Shown here: positions 47,051-60,230 of the stretch, piece by piece | Layout of the letters: each line of letters opens with the position of its first letter | How positions within the stretch are numbered: the first letter of the stretch is position 1 | Assembly: GCF_029227915.1 (NCBI RefSeq) | Contig: NC_079876.1 | Location: 35,443,828-35,507,827 of the forward strand | Origin: Hydractinia symbiolongicarpus | Taxonomy: Eukaryota; Cnidaria; Hydrozoa; Anthoathecata; Hydractiniidae | Direction of reading: 5' to 3' | Length of the DNA stretch: 64,000 nt | Program-made: the position numbers and the translations under genes | Notes under the pieces: generated by a model | Databases searched by the model: none | Seen by the model: the letters and a program-made list of their open reading frames with translations, nothing else | What the model was told of the DNA's origin: nothing

Positions 47051-47349
47051 AAGTTATAGCAGTCTTTATTTTATTATTATACATTATGTTTTTATATACA
47101 TTATATAAAAACATGGAGACTAAACGAAAACACACTATTCTTATAAAAATAGCGAGTACATCCTAAAGAGAAAAGTTATATAAACTGTAAAAAGTAATTT
47201 TCTGTAGCTTTTAATTTTTTACTCGGTATAGCAAGTTATAGCAGCCCTTATTTTATAAAAACATTATATAAGAACAGGGAGGCTGAAACGAAAACACACT
47301 ATTCTTTTAAAAACAGCGCGTACATCCTAAAGAAGAATTTATATAAACT

Positions 47350-47433
47350 GGAGACAACCTTATATAGTTTCAGCGGGTATAAATATAAAATGGAGACAAC
47401 CTTATATAGTTTCAGCGGGTATAAATATAGAGT
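47350..47433 (+). repeat. 42-bp tandem duplication private to Y3
   Basis: GGAGACAACCTTATATAGTT at 47,350 recurs at 47,392. Y2 has one copy (about 34,346). A very recent event. Confidence 0.9.
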
Positions 47434-49816
47434 AATAGACATTGTGAGAAATGTCGATTCTAGGGCTTTTTCTCTTTTTTCTGCAGTTTAGTTACAAAAA
47501 TGGGACAAAGAGCCGTTAATCCACAGCAATTTGGCTAGTCCTATACTAAAGCATTATATATCTTTAGGCCATAGGCACGCTAAGAATATGTTAAGAACAA
47601 TTGAGATAGTATTTTTCCAGAAAGTTAAGAACATCAAGGCTGAAACCAGAAAGCACTACTCTTATAAAATACACGGCGTATATTTTAGAGAAGAATTTCA
47701 TAAATGTACATTTTTCCGTTGTTACTGTTTCTAACGCAACAAAATGGTAGATGTCGTTATAATAAACCTAAATGTAAACAAAGTTAAATTAATGCTCATA
47801 CTCGGCACGCTGGCGCTGTTTTTTGATACATAATACCAAAATGAATGATTTTCTTTATTATAAATTATGACAAGCTGTCCTTTTAATATTTTGAATTGAA
47901 ATATTGCGGTAGATATGCAACATACGGAAATGATTTAGGCATGGCAAAGTAAGTATTTAGATTTGGCTTTTAAATTACAAGTTGTTAAACACATTTGATT
48001 TTGTTGGACATGTTAATTAACCTTTAGATCGATGTGTGATATTTGCTTAATATAACACGGCCTAATGAAATATTCTCAAATGAAATCTAGATGCAGCTTT
48101 AAAACTATTTAAGAAACCACTCAGGACCATCACTAGAACCAGTAGTAGGCGCACATTACATACACGGTTTTTCTGTCATGGTAATATTTAGATTGAAACG
48201 GTTAAATTTCTTCTGTTAATTTTTATTATGTACAGTCAGTGGCGTGGTAGCAATGTGGGGAACGGTACATGCTTGTGCTTGCCATGGTAAATATATAGAT
48301 TGAAGTGGTTGGATATTTTTGGAAGGACGTGCATTTGGTTGCGCGTTACACCAGTTGTTCACCTTGAGGGTAAGTATTGATAAATTCAATTGCGAATTGG
48401 CGCTATATGTAAGTGCATAAATAGTCTGGAAAGTTTGCTGGAAGATATTTCAGTTTTTATTGAGAGACTAGACCAAAAAGGGAAAAAAGTTGCTGCTTGC
48501 AATGAAAGAATAAATTTACGTTGTGCGCACTGAATGTAGATTGGGAAGTAAAAAATACAAACCTACTTATGCGTACATGTGTAAAACGTTTGATAATAAA
48601 ATTCAGCCTATGACTTAAGCATTTGTACCGCAAACAATCTCTTAAGATACAGTACAAAACAAACCAATTAACAGGCAAAAAAAAAAACCGCAGCTGCTGT
48701 TCGTTATGATATTGAGCATGACTTGTGATGTTTTTATAGCTTTAATTGTACGAACGGTATGAGATTGTTGAGATTAAATCGGTTGTTTGTTTTCTATAAG
48801 TTTCTTTAGTGGCAAGGTAAGTTTATTGTCACGGATGGTTACGTTTTGCGAAAATTACTGCTGCTATGATTATAGGTGCAATTGAGGGGCGTTTTGCGAC
48901 TACAAGAGCCCCAGTTTCTAAATTAGCTTACAGATGTACAGCAATAGACGTCAAATAAATACACGAAGTTACCAGAAGCAGCAAATTGAGATTAAACATG
49001 CTGAGCTGTTCGCAACAACCATAGGCCTCCATTCCAATCAGTCATGATAGTTTTGATGTCTTATGGATGTGGTAGCAATTGATAAGAAATTGTATAGATA
49101 AGCGCAAAAACAGTATTTTGTTAAAAAGAGCCATATCAGACAAGTTTCGCGGTCTGAAATGCCTATACACGTCTTTTTGGTATTACACTTATGGCGCGCG
49201 GAATAACTTCTAGTGTAATAGTATCATGAACGTATTTTACGCGTTATAATATTCAAGTGAAACGCTTTGTGTGTAATTTTTGTACTAAATCTTTTGTTTG
49301 TGCGCCAGATTTGTACGCACATAAAATATTGAAGTTTAAATTTCAGTATACAAAAGCATACAGACCTTGAAGAAAATTACTTTTGTGCAAAGAACTGAGA
49401 TGATGGTTAGGACGGTATAACTGATCTGGATACTCATCGAACTAAAACATGTTATTTATAAATTAAGTAGCTACACATTTTTCAAACTTTTTTTAATCAG
49501 AATATCAGATATTTCGGGTTAAAATTTTAAGAACAAAATTGATAACAAAAAATATTATCACCTTGCATAGAATTTGATCTTGCCATTGTGACGGAGAAAC
49601 GCAGTATCTGTTAAATCTAAATTGATTCGTTTTCTTCAAAAATTGTAACGACTGTGCAAAATTGTTTGTATGTTGAAGTATTCACACACTAAATAGAGAA
49701 AATAAAATTAAAATAAATAAAAATACAACGATTAATAGGAATTTTTTTTTTCTCTAACACATTTAGCCGAAACTCCAATACCTACGTTTGATTTATTTAA
49801 ACTTGAAATCAAATTT

Positions 49817-49957
49817 TCAGGTAGCCTGGCGCAGTTGGTACAGATGCCTTGTTATAGACGTTTCATGTAAAATATAATATTCATCTTCTTCACCTTGATT
49901 GAGGTTTAAGTTCGTGAGAGATTCTAAATTTTTCTGCAGTTTCCGTATAGGACGATA
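49817..49957 (-). pseudogene. Candidate C-terminal exon with tyrosine motifs, copy in Y3
   Basis: This is the counterpart of 27,612-27,752: 46 codons on the minus strand ending in TGA, with YRPIRKLQKNLESL, the acidic core GEEDEYYILHETSI and a C-terminal RHLYQLRQAT. A TAA lies directly before the first Tyr, so the frame must begin by splicing or is dead. Relative to Y1 the outer parts have seven amino-acid changes while the 24-codon core has none. In R3 it lies on the same strand as, and about 4 kb downstream of, the exon copy at 53,917-54,170, which is the right order for the tail of that gene. No acceptor of good quality is seen. Confidence 0.35.
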
Positions 49958-52584
49958 TTAACTCAGACGTGTAATGTTGAGCCCATTGATGAAATTACAC
50001 AGATGCTGTAAAGTTTTTTTTTCACTTTTACACATTAGAGTTGCTGTCAAAAACAATTATTTCGTTCATATTTCAAAATCTAAAAGAAGTAATAATCTTT
50101 ATTGCAAATATCCACCTATTTGAACAGTGAAAATTAGCTTATCCAAAGAGTTAATGTGTTTATTAACATCATAAAATCTAATTTTAAATTTAATCACAAG
50201 CTAAAAGTAAGTAATGATTTGCACACTATTTTCAAAAACAATATGAAACTATCCGTATTAAATGTAAGGTTATCCCTTGTTGAGCTTTACATGCAATATG
50301 AAATGAAATACATAAACTGGAACTGGAGGACTGATGACTGAAAAAGTCAAGTCAAAACCTTCTTACTTTGGACGGTTCAAAAGAATTCAAATTGATTAAA
50401 ATACATTATTAGTCCGCTGTATTTATCAATTATTTTCGTACGTTCTGAATTACGGTCAAGATACAAAAAAGAATATAAAAAACTTTCTTTTAGTTACAGG
50501 TTATAAACATTTAGGACAAAAATGCAATGTGGAAGAAACAAAAAAGCAAAATAGTTTTCAATTCTCCTAAACATTAGGAACGCGCACTTAAGATATACCT
50601 CAGGGTCTTTTTCCATTAATCTAAGGCAAAAATATTTTTTGGCTTTTCATGTAAGCTCATCAAGCGATGACTAAGCTGCCAACACCAAACAATTTAATGG
50701 CTGATTTTACTTGAAACGTTTGTCAATATTTTAATTATAACGGAAAGTAGATTAATGTATTATGTAAACATGTACCTGTCAAAACTCATGGCAGTTTTTC
50801 ATTTTCATGTGAGCAAAGATACCATACATCGTGTCTGTGTCAACACTACAACCACCGCTACCAAGAATAACGATAGAAAAAAGTTGATGACATCACGATA
50901 GCGCGCCAATACGTAATTACAATATAATTATGCAATGCCTTGCCAGGATTGTTTTGAATTCAAAATATTATGAACTAGTTACGCATTTTTATTAAGTAAT
51001 ATGTTTCTCAGATTGTGCAATTACATTCGCATATTTGTTCTACTTCAGCTTATATTAACTGTAAACTCGATTTGAAGTTATAACTGGAGTTATAACTTCA
51101 ACAAATTAGCTCCATTACAGCACCTTACTGCTTCACAGTCTGCATGACATCTTTGTGTTGAGCTTGATTACTTGGTGATGAACTAATTTTACAATTATCA
51201 TTTATAGAAAGGAATTCGTTGTCAGTCCTTGATTAAAACAAACGTTGACCGTATTCATGGACAAAAATTAAAAAGACACATAATTCAAAAAATTAAAATA
51301 TGGAAAAAATAAGAAGAGTTTCAGAAACATAGCACAAAGGCTATAAGATAAAAATTCTCTTAATATTATCAAACATGTCAGTGTGTTATCGACAAAACAA
51401 AAATAAAAAAATTTCGATTGTGCTAAATCCCGGTTTAATTTTGCTATGCTGCATAGTTATGATACTTACTGTGTTATTATGCTTATTATTATATTTATTA
51501 GACACCGGAATGTTAAATTGACCACTTGTTGAAGCAACTACTCAAATTTCTAAAATACTTACTTACAATCGGAAAATACTATAACTTTCGTTAGAATTAT
51601 CCTTTAGTTAATTTTTACCTTGATGTATCAAACTTCTCGCTTAGAATTAGTTGATTAATACATACTTTGGAAAGTTCTGGGTGTTACAGTAAGGCTTTAG
51701 TACTCTACGGCTCTTGCAATCAAAAAACCGCACTGTGGCAACGTTTTGGTCGTTATTGTGGTATATAAATCATCAACTTACGTTGGTTATTAGAAATTGA
51801 ACAAATTGAACTAGCCCTAGTAAAATCATTAATTTTAATGAAAGTACGGAAATATGGGAATCTCTTTCAAAAAATAAATACTATTGAACGTGAATACGCC
51901 ATGCGGTAGTTATTTCTTAACTATAGATATACTTCACGAATTAGTGTGGATGAAACTGCCACACTAAATAATTTAATAGCACCACTATTAAAATGTGTAC
52001 TAATCAACTAATTAATCAACTTCCCCCACCGGTCTACAGTAGGTGCAGAATTACTAAACAAGCACGAAATGAAAGACACCACTCCGTCAATGAAAACTAA
52101 AAATGCGTTGTAGTAGGTATTTAATAATTTAGTTCCTCTCCTTAGCACTAATGCCTAGCCAACAAAAAAGACCTGACAAAACATGTGTATCCTTTGATAG
52201 ATTGAATGTGGCGTAAAAATATACTTTTACAATTATTATCACCATCAGCAACTTAATTTCTTGAATATTCGTCTCCATGATATTGTAGTTGCATGTAATC
52301 GCAATGTATCAATATTGGATTGGATGGATCCATCCAATAAAATGTTCGTAGGCACATACCTTTATCACGCGACAATCTAGTATAATCACGCAGCAGCAAT
52401 AACCATGAGCAGTGATACAACAGTATCTCAATGAAATTAAACTGCACTTTTTACACTACAGATAATTTATAATAAAGTTAAGTTACTGTGTATATTTTAT
52501 GGTTAGATTATGAAAAAACATTTTGCAATTGGACGTAGTGTCCCTGAATTATAAACGATAATTTAGACCATTTAATATTATTTA

Positions 52585-53180
52585 ATACTAGTCGATAAGG
52601 CTCGCGGAGAAATCCACTTAGTGAGAAGGTCAATGGAAAACAGGTTGTTTTAGATGTTTTGATGACGACAGCAATCCATCCACAAAAAAAAAATAGAACC
52701 TTCTTTCCACGTTGTTTCTATTGTTTAGAGCTTAAAACGCTGGTTAAGACAATGTATATGATCATGTACTTATGATGAACGGTTAATAAGATAAAAGGCT
52801 TGGAAAATTGTGCTGACGTCAACGAAGTCCCTAATAAAAGTACTAAAAATATTTTTTAGGAAATTTTTATACACGTCGTCTTCATCTTATAGATCTTGAA
52901 ACGCTGATCAAGAAAATGTATAGGATCATGTACTTTTGACAAACGGTTGCAGAGATATTGGGATTCAAAGGTTTTTTGATGACGTCATCAACCCTTTAAT
53001 TCCGAAACGGATTCAGGGAGCCAGGTTTGGAAAACTTACCCAAATTGGTTCCTGGTGGTCTCTAGTTTCCTACGCGGTGAAAAATCATTGACGTCACCAC
53101 CTCGTTTCCAAGTTATTTGAACTCAAAGTCTTAAGTGCACTGCAATGGCTTCATTAATCTAATATATAGGACATTGACGC
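52585..53180 (+). mobile_element. Dispersed repeat with CGATAAGGC terminus, copy in Z3
   Basis: Counterpart of 38,266-38,760 with the same two internal subrepeats and TGACGTCA motifs. It has about 70 bp more near the left end and about 30 bp more before GAGCCAGGTTTG. Confidence 0.6.
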
Positions 53181-53916
53181 AAAGGTAGTGTTACTGACGT
53201 CAAGCCGTTACCTCAGAAAATGTAATATATTAGACATTTTTCGGCGACATCAAAGGAAAATGACGATATCCACTTTGCCTGTTACAAACAGACACAGTCT
53301 CTGTATTATTATAAGAGATTTAGGGTGTTTTTAATGAAATAAATTATTTTTGTAATTTTGCATGACAATAACGAGTTAACACAATAGAAGGTGTCACAAA
53401 TAAAAGAAAATCTGTCGTTACCATCACTTTTATCGCCAAACTGGATGAGTTCCATGAGACATTCTTATTTTATAACTACCTGATTTTCCAGCAATGCTAA
53501 ATAACCTTTAATATGAATCACCCCCACCCCCCAGCAAGAATAGTTCTAATTCCAAACGTCGAATACTTAGCAGCACAATCAACTAAATTTACTTAATATT
53601 ATTTGCAGTGCTGGCTTTAAGTGATAATGAACGAATGACTGGTGCACAATCAGTACTGATACATTAAAAAAAACAATTAAGTTAAACCTTTCATTCTGGC
53701 GGGTACACATTTCCATTTCTCAAGAATTAGGTTGAATTTTATTTTTATCGTCGGTGTCATATGATGGAATACATTTCTGGCACAAACAACTCAATAAACC
53801 GATACTTACTGCTAACACCTATGATCTTCGTATGTTTTGGCAAAAAATATTTTATGTTGGTTTCATGCATTGTTTTCAACAATTTCTAAAATAATACCAT
53901 TTGATCAGCCAGTTAC

Positions 53917-54170
53917 CTGAATAGAATTATTCAGTCGACCAAAGTAATCGCGAGAAAGGAGAATGTACTCTTCAATGTGTCCATCACTACTGCCACCAGC
54001 AACATTAAATCGAATTAGACAACTCTTCATGCGATTTCTTGTTTGGATTACCTAGCTGACGCTTGTATAATTCAGCTTCCAAAAAGGTTAAAATGATTCT
54101 TTTAAACTCTCTGATACTGTAAATTCTGTGTAAGCACTTGACAGAACGAACTCACTAACATTAGATGTCA
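53917..54170 (-). pseudogene. Dead copy of the Ig-like exon, Z3
   Basis: Aligned to 39,500-39,741 this copy is 12 bp longer because of two separate 6-bp insertions. One is in the FFWNLNY strand and introduces TAA, the other is in the GGDG turn, giving GGSSDGH. A point change turns the TAC of VSYVI into TAG. The donor ATTCAG|GTAACT is intact and the rest of the frame is readable (YFGRLNNSIQ). The in-frame indels suggest the sequence was once constrained as protein, and the two stops show this copy no longer is. Confidence 0.5.
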
Positions 54171-54216
54171 CTCCGTTTCATCTCAAGCAATTTGACACAA
54201 GCTATAATTCTAACAT

Positions 54217-56160
54217 CTATGTGACACGGTTTTTTCGTAATTACCCAACGACGTCTTATACCGTTTGTTTGAGGTCTTCCATAGCAGCTAAAAAATTGAA
54301 TTGTTATAATGTGTTTAGAAGCCATTATAACAACATATAATTTTGTCATCTTTAACTTCTACATGGCAACTTTTACCTAAAAAAATTCACACATTTTCTT
54401 AGCAATATATGGTAATATAATACCATTGTTTGTTAAAGGCAAGAAAATTGAAAACAAAAATGCGTTACAAGTAAGCTAGATGACATGGCAACTACATACG
54501 TTTTTGGGAAGACTTCTTTCTTTAGATGAAAATTATGAATTTAACCATCTTCGAATAAACTTTTTTCTAAAAAAATGACAAAACAACTGAAAAATATCTT
54601 TGACTCTAACTTAAATTTACATCATTTTGTTTGATGTGGTGTGCAAATTTTGAGAGTTTCATTGATACTAATGTCGTAGTTTAAAATATTTTCGAAATCA
54701 AACTATCTTTGTCATTTCCTTAGCAACCGATGACAACTGGGATTTTTAAATACGAATTGTTTTTTGGTATTTAAACCATTTAAACGCGAGAATATTTTTA
54801 GGGTTAAGAAATTAAAAGTAAACAATTGATATTCAAGATTCGGCTTTTAACAACTTACATGATGTATGACCCAGATCACACGCATTTTTTAAACAGGACG
54901 TCAAATTTAAAAACGACAAAATCTTCTTTGTGCTTATCCCGTTTTAATGATTATATGCTTGTGCAGGAATAAGTCACAAAAAGAGCGCTGATGATAGTTC
55001 TGAAACTTGGTGACTTTTTCTAAGTTTTATTTATCCATCGTGAAAAAAATATTTGGTTGGAGAAACTGAACTTTCCTGTTTTTTAGACTTATTTTTTCGG
55101 CAGGTCAACTTAAAACATTTTTTGCGCTGTTTTGATGTTAAAATAATTTTTTATATATGCTAATGAATGGTTCATTCTTTAAGGATACATACCGCAATCC
55201 CCTACCCACCCTCTCCTCCCCTTTCCCAGGGCTACAATGGGCAAAAAACTCTGGTATAATAGGATTGAAAGGCTTAGAATTATTATATTACTGATGCATT
55301 GGATTTTTGGAGAAATCTAACGTTTTTATGTTTTTCTAAACTTTTGAAACGATTGTAATATGTTCTGATGAAAATGCGTCCTAAAGATATTGAAATATTT
55401 TTTGACAAAGCATAGGGAGAAAATATATCATAGTGATCATCTTCAAAATAAGAAAGAAAGTTCTAAGTGAGTTGATGCTTTTAATCATGCTATCCATACG
55501 CGACACGCATTAAAGTGAAACTCACCGTTATAATGTTCAGTCTGAGTAAGTAGTCTTACGGATGACTGTAAAGCGAAAACTTAATTCATTAATTTCGTTC
55601 AAATCATGTTGACCATGCCAATCCCATTTTGTTACTCACATTCGATCTGTATACCTGTTTTCGTATTACAATCGTTACACGAGCATGAAAAATCAAATTC
55701 CGCATTACTTGCAAACCAACGTTCACTCAGAATTAATTCGGAAAACATTCGTTATGCAGTTTTGTTTGACATTACGACAAGCGTATTTTTGCACAGCACG
55801 AGCAGCATTAAATACCAGCCAACGTTCACTTACAACCGCATGGTTCAATCTCAACACGTGGACGTTTTATCGTATGATCACCGATAATCAGCAACAAAAA
55901 TCTCTTTCACGTCACGTGGAAATATACTATAAAATGTCATACATCAAGGCCAGATACACAGACCATTACCTTACACACCTTTCGGGAATAAAATAACTAA
56001 AATAATTGTCAAAACACTAAGTTTATAATATTCATATAATGGAAAGTAAGTCTTGAAATTTAAAATACAAAACACACGTGTATACGTAATAACATGTAAA
56101 CATATAAAAATGTCAGTTAAATAGCCCGTGATATAACATATCAATTTCATGAAATAACAA
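54217..56160. other. 1.94-kb segment present only in R3
   Basis: Z2 passes directly from CTAACATC to AAATTGGAAAATATAAC at about 39,788-39,800, while Z3 has 1.94 kb between these points. I find no inverted repeats or target duplication at the ends, so I cannot say whether it inserted in Z3 or was deleted from Z2. It holds a CT/CCC-rich patch at about 55,195-55,230 and two overlapping plus-strand frames (55,606-55,887 and 55,685-55,996, 93 and 103 codons) with no recognised domain. The rest is AT-rich. Confidence 0.6.
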
Positions 56161-58369
56161 AATTGGAAAATATAACAAAAAGACAAGGGTTCTATGATTG
56201 TAAAAATTCTAAAATATACGAAAACGAGCCAATTAAAAATATATATAACTAAAAATCGTATTTATAGCTATGTGTTTGTTATCACAGTTTTCAAAAATAG
56301 TAGATAATGATAACATAATTACATAAGGTGCTCTCGTAAAGGCTGATTAATCATGAAAAAATACAGAAAAGAAAAAGGAAAGAAAAAAATATATGAAACT
56401 GTTTCTAAGAAATATTAGAAAAAAATAATAAAAAAACACGTTTTTAATGTAAGATATCATCTGGATATTTCGGAGAACATTTGGTTATACAAAAAGCATT
56501 TGGGTATCGCAATTGCTGAATGTATGGCCACTCTATACTTGGCGTCAATAACACCTGCCTTAAATTATTACAGGGGACGAAAATAGAACGGGAAAACAAG
56601 TTTCGATTTACTTTAATGCAGTCTAGTCTAAACTTTAAAATTACTGTCTGACTATTCTTTACCTGCTCGTTATACTTTGCTAAGCGTAAAGTCGTATTAT
56701 TGCTTATCAAATGTTGACTGTTGTTAAGAACATATAGCAACGAAAAAATGTGAACAATTATAAAGTTTTTTCACGTATTGCCGTGCATGTTGTCTGTGGC
56801 GCTTCCAACATTACCACCTTTTCCAGAGCACATAATATCGCATATTTTTAACAAAACAGAAAAAAGTAGAACAATATTGATAAGGTGTCACAGTTAACAA
56901 AGACATGGTAAACAACATATTTTTTAAATCCTCAGAAACATTTTCCTGGCAATAAACAACAGTGTCAGTAAAAGCAACTTCAATAATATGTTATTATAAA
57001 ACAATATAACAATAAGTTGTCATAACAAACAACTTTCATCATAATTACATTTCCTTAGCACTAAATATAACTGCTAAGTAATTGATCAAACTCCGCAGGA
57101 GATTTCATTCACGCGGCATGTTTTTCCACCAACAGAATTTAACCAGTGCTGTCAGATTGCGAAAGTGCAGTTGTTTTCTCACTTCTGTGATGTCCATCAG
57201 AACCTACAATGATTAAGCTGTGTGATAAACATTTATTACTGCCGGGAAGTAATTTGTCTTTTTGATGGAAATGTTGCTGGAACTTCATATACTTTAATAA
57301 CGATTGTCCGCTTAGTGGGAAGACTAGCAGGTAAAATAAATTTCAAGAAAATTAAGTATGGCAACATTTTGAGGTTGTATTCAATGCAAAAGTGAGAAAA
57401 TTATTCAGTCATATAGTTCGTCTTAGTTAAGCCATAAAATAAGAAGCAGTGTTCGAAAGAAATATCTATTTTAACACAATAACAAAACATGCAGTATTCT
57501 TTAGCGTACAGATTTTTTAATGACACGAGCTTACCTCTTTGAGAGACAATGAATAAAACATGAGACATTTTCGACATAGCTGTGCCGTACTGATCACTGC
57601 ATTAAATGTGGCCCAAGACGTCTATTTATATTCTGGTACCACAATTAATTGGTAATTGATACTGTTATAAGTAGGAGTACTGCAAGTACATCAATGCTCT
57701 CACACAAACTACAAAAACATGAAAGCATAGCCACAGCTTCACTATAGAACCCAATAAATTGTCAATTGAATTTCATGTGGAATGGTGCAGTAAGGCATCG
57801 ATTTAATCTGTGCATTTTGAATGTGAATGTTTAACCACAACAATAGCAACTCATAGAATGTTATTTTATGAGATAAAATTAAAGCAAGAGCCTTTTACGT
57901 AATGTACAACACATGATGAAGTGCAATAACATCATTTATGGTGAGATTTGTGTCCACAATCGAGGATGGTAATAACGGAAAAGCTCCAGAAAGAAATTCA
58001 TTAAATATAACATTTGAATTATTGTATACGTTGAACAAAAATTATTGGTTATTGCGGATAGTGCCAATACATATAACTGGTGTCTTGCAACAGGCAAGGG
58101 ATGCTAACTCAAGGTAACACACCAGATCCCAAGCATGGTATATTTCACCAATCCGCATGCTTTGCAATTCACAACTGTTTGTTTCAGTACAGCTACAATC
58201 CATTACTTTTCTATCACTTCTCATCCCTGAAAGGAAAGAATGCAGAAGTTCTTTTGCGGCTTGTTATTCTTTGAAAGAAACTTCCACCTTTTGTCAAAGA
58301 CTAGTACAATCTGCATTGCGATGTAGTTACTTCTATTTTCTTTCTACGCAACATAGCTTCTTCAGTTGC

Positions 58370-58622
58370 AACTTTAGTTGCATATGACCCTTCAGCAGTT
58401 TATACAACAGTCTTCCATCATGATGGCGAAGGTTCGGCACAAGTTTACCAACTATCACTGAACCATCAGATTTCAGGTACTGCTAATGTAATGCTCTCAA
58501 AAAGAATCAACGTATTTCTTCGGTCTGCAAGGTGTATGACGAATTCTACGATGTCATACATGTTAACTGCTATGTCCCAAAACGAAGTTATTAGTGGGCA
58601 ATCTTTTATGTGCATGATATAA
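58370..58622 (+). pseudogene. Candidate Ig-like exon on the plus strand, long copy in A3
   Basis: After a good acceptor-like site (pyrimidine run then CTTCTTCAG, about 58,361-58,369) the frame is open to a TAA at 58,620-58,622. It reads TLVAYDPSAVYTTVFHHDGE, SAQVYQLSLNHQISGTANVM, SKRINVFLRSARCMTNST and SYMLTAMSQNEVISGQ. Compared with A1 it has 17 extra codons in the middle (frame-preserving) and one fewer near the end. This is the copy with the best acceptor. It lacks the APTQKVTFLF part seen in A1 and A2. I cannot find a matching transmembrane or tail exon, so call it a fragment. Confidence 0.35.
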
Positions 58623-59747
58623 CGTGTAGCAACAATTCAAAGCAGGTAATTTCAACATAATCTATTGGAAACACAAAAATGTATTTTAATGGGAACACAA
58701 TTATGCAAATATACTGTGAAGATGAGCAGTTGCATTGCTGTATCGCAAACTTGCGTTAAAAAGATTTTCAAACTGATTGTGTACATATAAGAAAAAACAA
58801 AATGTAAAAAGAAAGTGATACCTTATATTAAATTTGTTGAGTCCATAAGTCAACCGCAAACTTGTACATCTTTTAAATATATGTTCATGGCAGCACATTA
58901 GAGGTAGAATATTTCTCCTGGTCCTTTTTTGTTTTGTTTTGTTTCTAAAGATTTTACAATAAAATGTTAACACATAAATATTATAACAAAAAAGGGTTCA
59001 GTTTCAGAAACACGTACCACATTGTGTGTTTAGAAGTAGAAATTAGGACTTTTAAGAATGTTAGTAAGTATCAGACGCAAATGTTAAAAAATCGAATGTT
59101 TGAAAACAGAGTAATTTAAGTTATTTAGAATTTTACCTTTGTATAGAGAACATTATCCGATACCATGAGCTTGCTGGAAATATGTCTTTTGGTAAAAATC
59201 AGCTTTGACAACATGGACGGCAAATTGTTAAATTTGGTTATACTTTGCTATGAAAAGTCTATTTCAAACGTAACTATTTGAAGAAGTAAACTAACTATTT
59301 AATAACTGAACAACTTAAAAAACTGTCTTTGTAGAAAGAGTTCACTCTTTTTAAGGTACAAATCGTTAGAGGTTTAATCAACTGTGTGAAATTGTTGATA
59401 TGTGGCAATTTTTTTAAGGGAACAACTTATTTGGCATATTTTTTAATAAAAAAATTGAATAAATACATGTAAAAGTTTTTTGCTGATATTATTAACTGTA
59501 CTTGTATTGTATGTTGTGGAAACAAAAACACGTTTTGATAATAAGTCGACTTTAAGAAAAATGTGGCACTTTCTGGGTTTTTTTTAATATTTGAAACTCA
59601 TATTACAAAATCGTAATGAAAAATTTATATATAAAAATATTTTTTTGGTTTTAAATTGATTAAATATAAAAAAATATTTTTTTGTTATAAATTATTCTAA
59701 AATCGTAGAAAAAAATGTAAGTAACTATATACAAAAATATTTTTGGG

Positions 59748-60230
59748 ATGGAAGTTGGAGTTCAGCGAATAGAAGCAACAGTATAATTAAAATTGATGGG
59801 GAGGTCGACTTCACCCATTGAAAAATAGACAACAACAAAAACAAAGGTGGGATGGAATTCACCCGGAACAACTAGTTGTAACAACAACATTGGGCAGATG
59901 GAATTAACCCAAGACAACAAAATTAGGGAGATGGAATTCACCTATAGCAACAAATTTTATATAACAATAAGAAAATTAGGGAGATGGAATTCACCTATAG
60001 CAACAAATTTTAAGTGACAACAACAAAATTGGGGAGATGAAGTTCACCCATAGCAACAAATTTTAAGTAGCAACAAGAAAATTAGGGAGATGGAATTCAC
60101 CTATCATAACAAATTTTAAGAATCAGCAAAAAAATTGGGGTGCTGGCATTTACCCATAGCAACAAATTTTAAGTGGCAAAAACACTTTTGTTAAAACAGA
60201 ATGGAGGAGATGGAATTCACTCTACATTCG
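59748..60230 (+). repeat. Minisatellite in A3
   Basis: Same unit type as in A1 and A2 but with a different set and order of variant units, for example GATGAAGTTCACCCA at about 60,036. Confidence 0.85.

Larger units (their letters stand above)
47051..51170 (+). repeat. Array module Y3
   Basis: The fullest recent Y copy. It lacks the tRNA-like head, contains a local 42-bp duplication (47,350-47,433), the YxxL frame (49,817-49,957) and the Y0-like end (GACATCTTTGTGTTGAGC at about 51,148). Confidence 0.85.
51171..56849 (+). repeat. Array module Z3
   Basis: Matches Z2 except for an about 70-bp block at about 52,617-52,680 and the 1.94-kb segment at 54,217-56,160 that Z2 lacks. It carries the dead exon copy at 53,917-54,170. 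The minus-strand frame at 56,444-56,740 (98 codons, with LAKYNEQVKNSQTVILKFRL and IEWPYIQQLRY) is broken in Z2. Its Z2 counterpart has donor- and acceptor-like sites (GAGCAG|GTAAAA at about 40,256 and CCTGTTCTAG at about 40,175). Confidence 0.8.

Noticed and set aside
55606-55996. Two overlapping plus-strand frames of 93 and 103 codons
   Set aside because: They overlap in different frames within a single-copy segment, with no domain or splice context. Likely chance.
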